A DNA stretch of 62,604 nucleotides, from contig FWWN02000424.1 in NCBI GenBank assembly GCA_900175165.2, forward strand, positions 1 to 62,604, in the 5' to 3' direction. Under the pieces are notes generated by a model. That model was not told the origin of the DNA. It saw only the letters and a program-made list of their open reading frames with translations, and did not search any database. This document shows positions 58,225 to 62,604 of this stretch, piece after piece (the stretch's first letter is position 1; each line of letters begins with the position of its first letter). The DNA comes from Rhizomucor pusillus (Eukaryota; Mucoromycota; Mucoromycetes; Mucorales; Lichtheimiaceae). Both the position numbers and the translations under genes were made by a program.

Positions 58225-59456
58225 ATGGCTGTAAATCAACAAGATCACGGTAAGAAGTAACGCATTCTTGCGAGGGCTATTGTATTCATCATGCTTGTTG
58301 GATTACATGTGTAGACAGCAAAGTCGGAACGATGAAACACTCTGAGCAGCAGGTCAATGGTCATGTCAAGACTTCTCAAACGCAACAGAAACGTTTTATC
58401 TCTCGTGTGACCTCAATTCCGCTCGTTCAGGAAAGTGTTTCGACTGTGCACTCTTACGCAAACAAGACCTCCTTGGGCCGCTTTGCCTTGGACAAGGCAA
58501 ACTCCACCTTGACATCCGTCTCCAACTACACCGCATCGCATCAGCCAAAGTACGTCCAGACCTACTACGAGAACTACGTCCAACCACACTTGGAACGTGC
58601 TGATGCTCTAGGCTGCCGTTCTCTTGATCTATTGCAAGAGAAATTCCCCGTCGTCAACCACAAGTCCAAGGAGATCGCCAAGAGCTCCTATCAAGCTCTC
58701 GATAACGTCCGCGGCCGCATCACTCAGCCCGCCCAGCTCGCAGCCCAAGGCGCCAACAAGCGCCTTGCGAACGTCGTCGATAACGTCGAGGCCGTGCTCG
58801 AACGTTATCTCCCAGCACCGGAGGGCCAAAAGGTCAAGACCTGTGAAAACGAAAACCAGGCCATCCGTGCTTATCGCTTGTTGAATGACGCTTCCTATCG
58901 CCTCAGTCAACGTGTGACTGAACAGATCCCTCGCTCTCGAAATGACTTGAGTAACAACGCCTCGGCTGCCATCCAGGCTGCCACCGACAATGTCCTCGCG
59001 CTGCAGGCTGCACTCCGCCAGACCGCCACCGTCTACGCCGAAGCTGCCAAGCAAAAGCTGCCGCCTTCGGTAACTGCCCGCGTCGAGCAGCTCCATGCGA
59101 CAACCACTGCTCGTCTCCAGGTCCTCTCCCAGCAAGTCTCCACTCAGCTTACGACCATTGTCGAGTACGTCAAGACCAACAAGGCCACGCCAGACTGGCT
59201 CAAGGCCCGCGTTGCTTCGCTTATCGATATTGCCAGCAAGCAATACGAACTTGTCCGCGCTCAGTACAAGCGTACTGATATCACTTCTTACGAGAAGGCC
59301 AGAAACGTCGCTTCTGGATTGCAAGAGCAAGTCTTGCCTGTTTTGCAAACCGTGCAGTCTCAGCTCATGTACTACACCGAAAAGACCGACGTCAAGCGAC
59401 CTTTTGAATACCTTGGATTGCTCAAGACTCCCTCTGTCCCTGTCCAGGCTCAGTAA
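58225..59456 (+). CDS. perilipin-like lipid-droplet coat protein
   Basis: Two exons (58225-58249, 58315-59456) give 388 residues. The N-terminus MAVNQQDHDSKVGTMKHSEQ is polar. The next ~200 residues follow the PAT/perilipin pattern: FISRVTSIPLVQESVSTVHS, YANKTSLGRFALDKANSTLT and YVQPHLERADALGCRSLDLL, then EKFPVVNHKSKEIAKSSYQA. After that come 11-mer-like amphipathic helices (LAAQGANKRLANVVDNVEAV, LAEAAKQKLPPSVTARVE-type) and a four-helix-bundle-like end to KRPFEYLGLLKTPSVPVQAQ. Perilipins coat lipid droplets and restrain lipases. Codon use is strongly C-ending, as in highly expressed genes, which also explains a long antisense frame. Mucorales are oil-rich, so high expression fits. Confidence 0.9.
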
Positions 59457-60250
59457 AGATGTGACCATTTAGCTCGCCAGAAAGTGCCTTTTCTCTCTTC
59501 GCCTTCCATTTCCATTCTCTTTTAAACCTTTCTCTTCTTCTTCTCCTTCTCCTTCCCACTCTTTCATTTTATACCAAAAGCAGATATCTTTATCTTTCTG
59601 TTTCTAGCTCGCTCTTTCTTTCTTCTATTTCCGCCGAAACGGTAGCTCTCTCTCTCTCTCCCCCATTCTATACTTTGTTAGCTTAGGTAGTACTCCAAAT
59701 TGTTTTTCTTCATTACTAAACATCTTTTCTATCACTAAAGGTTCGTAAACTTTATAAGGGACGTATTCATGCTATCTGACAACGACACAGCATGATGGCT
59801 TCTTTATATTCGCGTCCTTTTCTTTGTTCGAGCACATATAGATAGTAAATAGGTGAGACCTTTGTTGTATTTATCTATTTGATTGTTCCCGTTCGCATAC
59901 ACTTTAATTGACTCCGCCATATCTTTTTCAGTCTTTTTCTTCACCTTATCTATTGAAGCGTATGGACCCGTGTCAACCTCCTTCATCAGCAACGCGATTA
60001 GTCTGTCCAACAGTCTGTCTGTTGCAAATTCGATGATGATAACATGACCATGGAGAAAGTCTGAGGAGGAGGAAGAAGAAGACAGCGTTGGGGGGAATAT
60101 CTGGACAAGCTGGCAGAAGTTCTTATGTGGCCACGGGAACACACGATATAAAAAGGTCTTGAGGTAAGCTGAACATCAGCCTCCTTTAAACTTGCTTACT
60201 TAGTGTATGATGCAGTCCAGAGAAATATAATATCGTGTGATGCGGCAAAG
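59457..60250. other. 3' flank and doubtful minus-strand frame
   Basis: CT-rich sequence (59490-59680) is the 3' end of the perilipin-like transcript. A minus-strand frame at 60142-59804 encodes 112 residues (MFPWPHKNFCQLVQIFPPTL, DKVKKKTEKDMAESIKVYAN). It is open and plausibly coding at the C-terminus, but shows no domain, so I leave it as doubtful. TATAAAAA at 60147-60154 precedes the next plus-strand frame. Confidence 0.4.
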
Positions 60251-60481
60251 ATGTCAGCAGACGATCATCTTTACCTAAAACTTTATGATCAACTCAACAT
60301 TGAAGCACCCTGCATCCAGCTGCGGTCAATCAGTCCATGCCTCCAAGCATATGCTTCAGAAGTGGCAAGATGCGGTAATTTAACTGTTCGTCAAATTCAA
60401 AGGCTAAATCAAGCTAAGTACTGTATTTCATGGCAGACTAATGTACAGACTACGGCACCCGCCATCGAAAGCTCGCGGTAG
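60251..60481 (+). CDS. possible small gene of unknown function
   Basis: A 76-codon frame starts MSADDHLYLKLYDQLNIEAP and reads on through SISPCLQAYASEVARC and NLTVRQIQRLNQAKYCISWQ. The composition is protein-like and TATAAAAA lies 97-104 bases upstream. No family is recognised. It may instead be the N-terminal remnant of the decayed family member that follows. Confidence 0.3.
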   Translation: MSADDHLYLKLYDQLNIEAPCIQLRSISPCLQAYASEVARCGNLTVRQIQRLNQAKYCISWQTNVQTTAPAIESSR

Positions 60482-60627
60482 TGTGGCATTTCGTTGACAG
60501 CAGAAAAAAGCTTCTAGTCAACATCTTTGAGACATTATAGGTTACAAAGAGCCTATCTTGTATTGAGGCAAACTGAACTGTAGTACAATAATAAGCGAGA
60601 CAGATATTCACGACAATTACCGCACAA

Positions 60628-61378
60628 TTGATATCGATTTCTGAAGGATGTTTCAGATCCTATGCTTCGGATTCAAGCCTGAAGGCGTGCACTCGGTATC
60701 TGCGTAATCAAAAACATCACGTAACATTCTATACTGGAGATATCGAACTGAGGCCAATGACGAAGCAGCTGAAAGGCCAAAGAATCAATGGCAGAAGGCT
60801 TAAATACAACGCTGACGGAACCATATCGACGGATAAGTCCCAGCTTGAGCTGTTGCTAATGGAGGTGTCATTAGCATACGGCGATAACGACAAGGGAAAG
60901 ACGAGCTTTGACCATTACAAAGCCATGGTTCGGTATGCTACCCTGCTGCGAACGCTACCGGACCATGTCAAGCTTGCAAAATTCGAGACGTTCTCCAGGA
61001 TCAAAGTCCATTTTTTTTATGCCCGCAGTGAATGACTCTTCTTGCATCATTGACTTAATCTACTAGACAAGCTGTTCGCCACTAGACTATGCATGTATAT
61101 AATATAATGAACAAGGAGCAGAAGGCCGAAATCTCGGTCGATTTGAGCTCGAAGGATGTAACGCTGATTCAATTTATCAGCTTTTATCTGACTTTGAGGG
61201 TTTGTACCTCTGACTATTGTTCCCATACATAGACAGGATGGCTTACATACAGAAGACCACTCTGGAAGAGAGCCTGGATGTCATGAAGAAACTCATGCAT
61301 GAGCACAAGACGGAAATACAGCGTATCGTGGACAGAGCAATAAGAAATGTCGTTCAACAAGAGCGAGCATTGATATAA
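60628..61378 (+). pseudogene. relic of a second Mucorales repeated family
   Basis: An open stretch to 61035 reads IELRPMTKQLKGQRINGRRL, YNADGTIST, LELLLMEVSLAYGDNDKGKT and SFDHYKAMVRYATLLRTLPD, then FETFSRIKVHFFYARSE before a stop. Similar sequence resumes in another frame (MHVYNIMNKEQKAEISVDLS, LIQFISFYLTLR) and again near 61240 (RMAYIQKTTLEESLDVMKKL, MHEHKTEIQRIVDRA). From memory, the pattern of a conserved E-rich LELLLxE, FDHxK and FxxxKVHFxxA blocks and a coiled tail matches a large uncharacterised Mucorales family. There is no in-frame start before the conserved part and at least two disruptions. Confidence 0.5.
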
Positions 61379-62604
61379 ATAGCCCTGATCTGTATATACA
61401 TGCCAGGCTGTTCTGTTTTCAGAATTAAAAGATCGGATACAATCTTATTGTACTCTTGTTGTCCATTTGTTTCCGCGTATTGTCCACAAATTATAACGCA
61501 GCGAACGGGTCTTCGCTCTTGAAAGCTGTTGACCCTGCAATCATCCGCCTAAACGAAGGAAAGCATATGCGTGAGGTTGCCGAGGAGGGTCCGATAAATG
61601 CTCCGTGTAGTCCGGTACATGTAGCAAACATCCAATAAATAATCCCCTTCACCAACTACTTGTTCAGCTTAGCGCATAATATTTGGATTGCATATTTGAT
61701 AGCAAAATGATACTTTGTGTTTTACCTTTTGAGACTTATACTCGACTGTTGTCGACACAACTCTGCTTGATGAGCCTCAGAACTCGCTGATTGCCGCAGA
61801 GCAAAGTTTCCTGCCATCGGAAACGATCTATGGTACAACACGACGTACCAAATTTTTCTCGAGAGATCTGTGCTCCAGCCTTTCGCAATAGTTACTCGGG
61901 CGAACTCAATAACACATATTGACAGTGAGGTTATAGATCGTAAATCTCACAATCTAGAAACAAATATCATGTGTATGCCTCCATCATATTTGTTGTGAAT
62001 TTATAATGTTGTTGAAGCAACACTGCCTGAAGTTTACATTTTCTGCTTTTTTAAAAAAAACCATATTTTATACAGCTTACAATCCATAGATTGAATAGCA
62101 GCGACTAGAAATTGTGCAAGAATAGGGCGTTGATATGGATAGCCATTTTTGTTGTGGTGAATTTGTAGTACTGTATTTTTAAAAACAGTTGTCGTTTGGA
62201 GCATAAAATTGCACCACAAACAAGGCAAATTTAAACCTGTGGAATAAAACTAATAAATATTCTTGTCGATCTAAGGAAGAAAACTTGCCATATTGGCCAA
62301 AATTTGCCATGTAGCGCAGTTGCTCCAAACAATGCCAACCTGATCTCAATCAGTAAAAATTCCAGGTATTACAGGCTTGTAACCGTTTTTACTTACCGAA
62401 TTTTCTAAAGAGAAGCAGTCTCAATATTAGTACTTCGATAATATTCAGAATCCAAGATGAACTGCAAAGCTTACCGTAAAAACCTAAACCCTTTCGGGTC
62501 CCACATTCGCAGTGGTAGATTGATTTGGTCTACAGAAGGCTTGGGGGCGACCAAAGCCCTCCCAGACTTTTCTTGCAATGAAGTACATATTCTTCGAGGC
62601 ATTG
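61379..62604. other. terminal non-coding stretch
   Basis: No gene is supported to the window end. Frames at 61456-61638 (60 codons) and 62034-62228 (minus, 64 codons) lack features. The sequence is AT-rich after 62000. Confidence 0.45.

Noticed and set aside
58629..59468. 279-codon minus-strand frame opposite the perilipin-like gene
   Set aside because: It is a shadow created by the C-ending codon bias of the real gene. Its translation is Leu/Arg/Ser-rich with no motif.

Overview
The window looks like nuclear DNA of a filamentous fungus of the Mucoromycota, most likely Mucorales. Genes have many short introns (about 50-100 bases, GT...AG, often with a CTAAC-like branch site). Gene density is high, with short intergenic gaps. 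The gene content (mitochondrial TRAP1, an augmin subunit, a perilipin, ENOSF1-type fuconate dehydratase, F-box expansions and decayed copies of Mucorales-type repeated gene families) is unlike a typical ascomycete or basidiomycete. No species can be named from sequence alone. All gene models were spliced by eye, so single exon edges may be off by a few bases.

Layout. 1-3.9 kb: tRNA-Ile and otherwise gene-poor DNA. 3.9-7.0 kb: Boi1/Boi2/Pob1-type polarity scaffold (SH3-SAM-PH) with an added C-terminal calponin-homology-like segment. 7.4-8.0 kb: small disordered protein with a PP1-docking-like motif. 8.1-9.3 kb (-): F-box protein with a PP2-like C-terminal domain. 9.6-11.8 kb: probable augmin HAUS4. 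12.0-12.75 kb (-): SNX3. 13.2-15.3 kb: broken TPR/F-box/LRR gene. 16.4-18.3 kb: MFS sugar transporter. 18.6-19.5 kb (-): basic Ser-rich protein with an RVSF motif. 20.0-22.6 kb (-): TRAP1. 23.0-24.4 kb (-): L-fuconate dehydratase. 25.2-25.8 kb: unknown conserved-looking gene. 26.0-27.8 kb (-): neutral sphingomyelinase-like enzyme. 28.1-28.7 kb: BolA. 28.7-31.0 kb (-): TM9/EMP70. 31.3-32.1 kb (-): broken unknown gene. 33.8-35.6 kb (-): RhoGEF (DH-PH).

35.6-38.2 kb: gene-poor. 38.3 kb (-): 66-residue membrane-anchored small protein. 39.0-40.1 kb: Kre9/KNH-like GPI-anchored protein. 40.1-42.2 kb (-): RuvB-like 2. 42.6 kb (-): small Ser-rich protein. 43-46.4 kb: graveyard with a PD-(D/E)xK-like relic, C2H2 zinc-finger relic and Tc1/mariner-type transposase relic. 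46.9-49.4 kb: SLC26/sulfate permease with STAS domain. 49.6-50.7 kb: Tsc13 enoyl reductase. 50.9-52.4 kb (-): C2-domain protein of Inn1/Fic1 type. 52.6-53.5 kb (-): unknown. 53.6-56.1 kb (-): CWF19L2. 58.2-59.5 kb: perilipin-like lipid-droplet protein. 60.2-62.6 kb: a second relic of a Mucorales repeated family in otherwise empty DNA.

The genes are mostly unrelated housekeeping functions, as expected for a eukaryotic chromosome, and there is no metabolic cluster. Loose themes are polarity and cytokinesis (Boi-like scaffold, RhoGEF, C2/Inn1-like protein), lipids (sphingomyelinase, Tsc13, perilipin) and mitochondria (TRAP1). The most unusual items are the CH-like tail on the Boi scaffold, the fungal F-box-PP2 architecture, the RUVBL2 start codon isolated by an intron, and the decayed lineage-specific families. 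I did not find a clear new multi-gene system.
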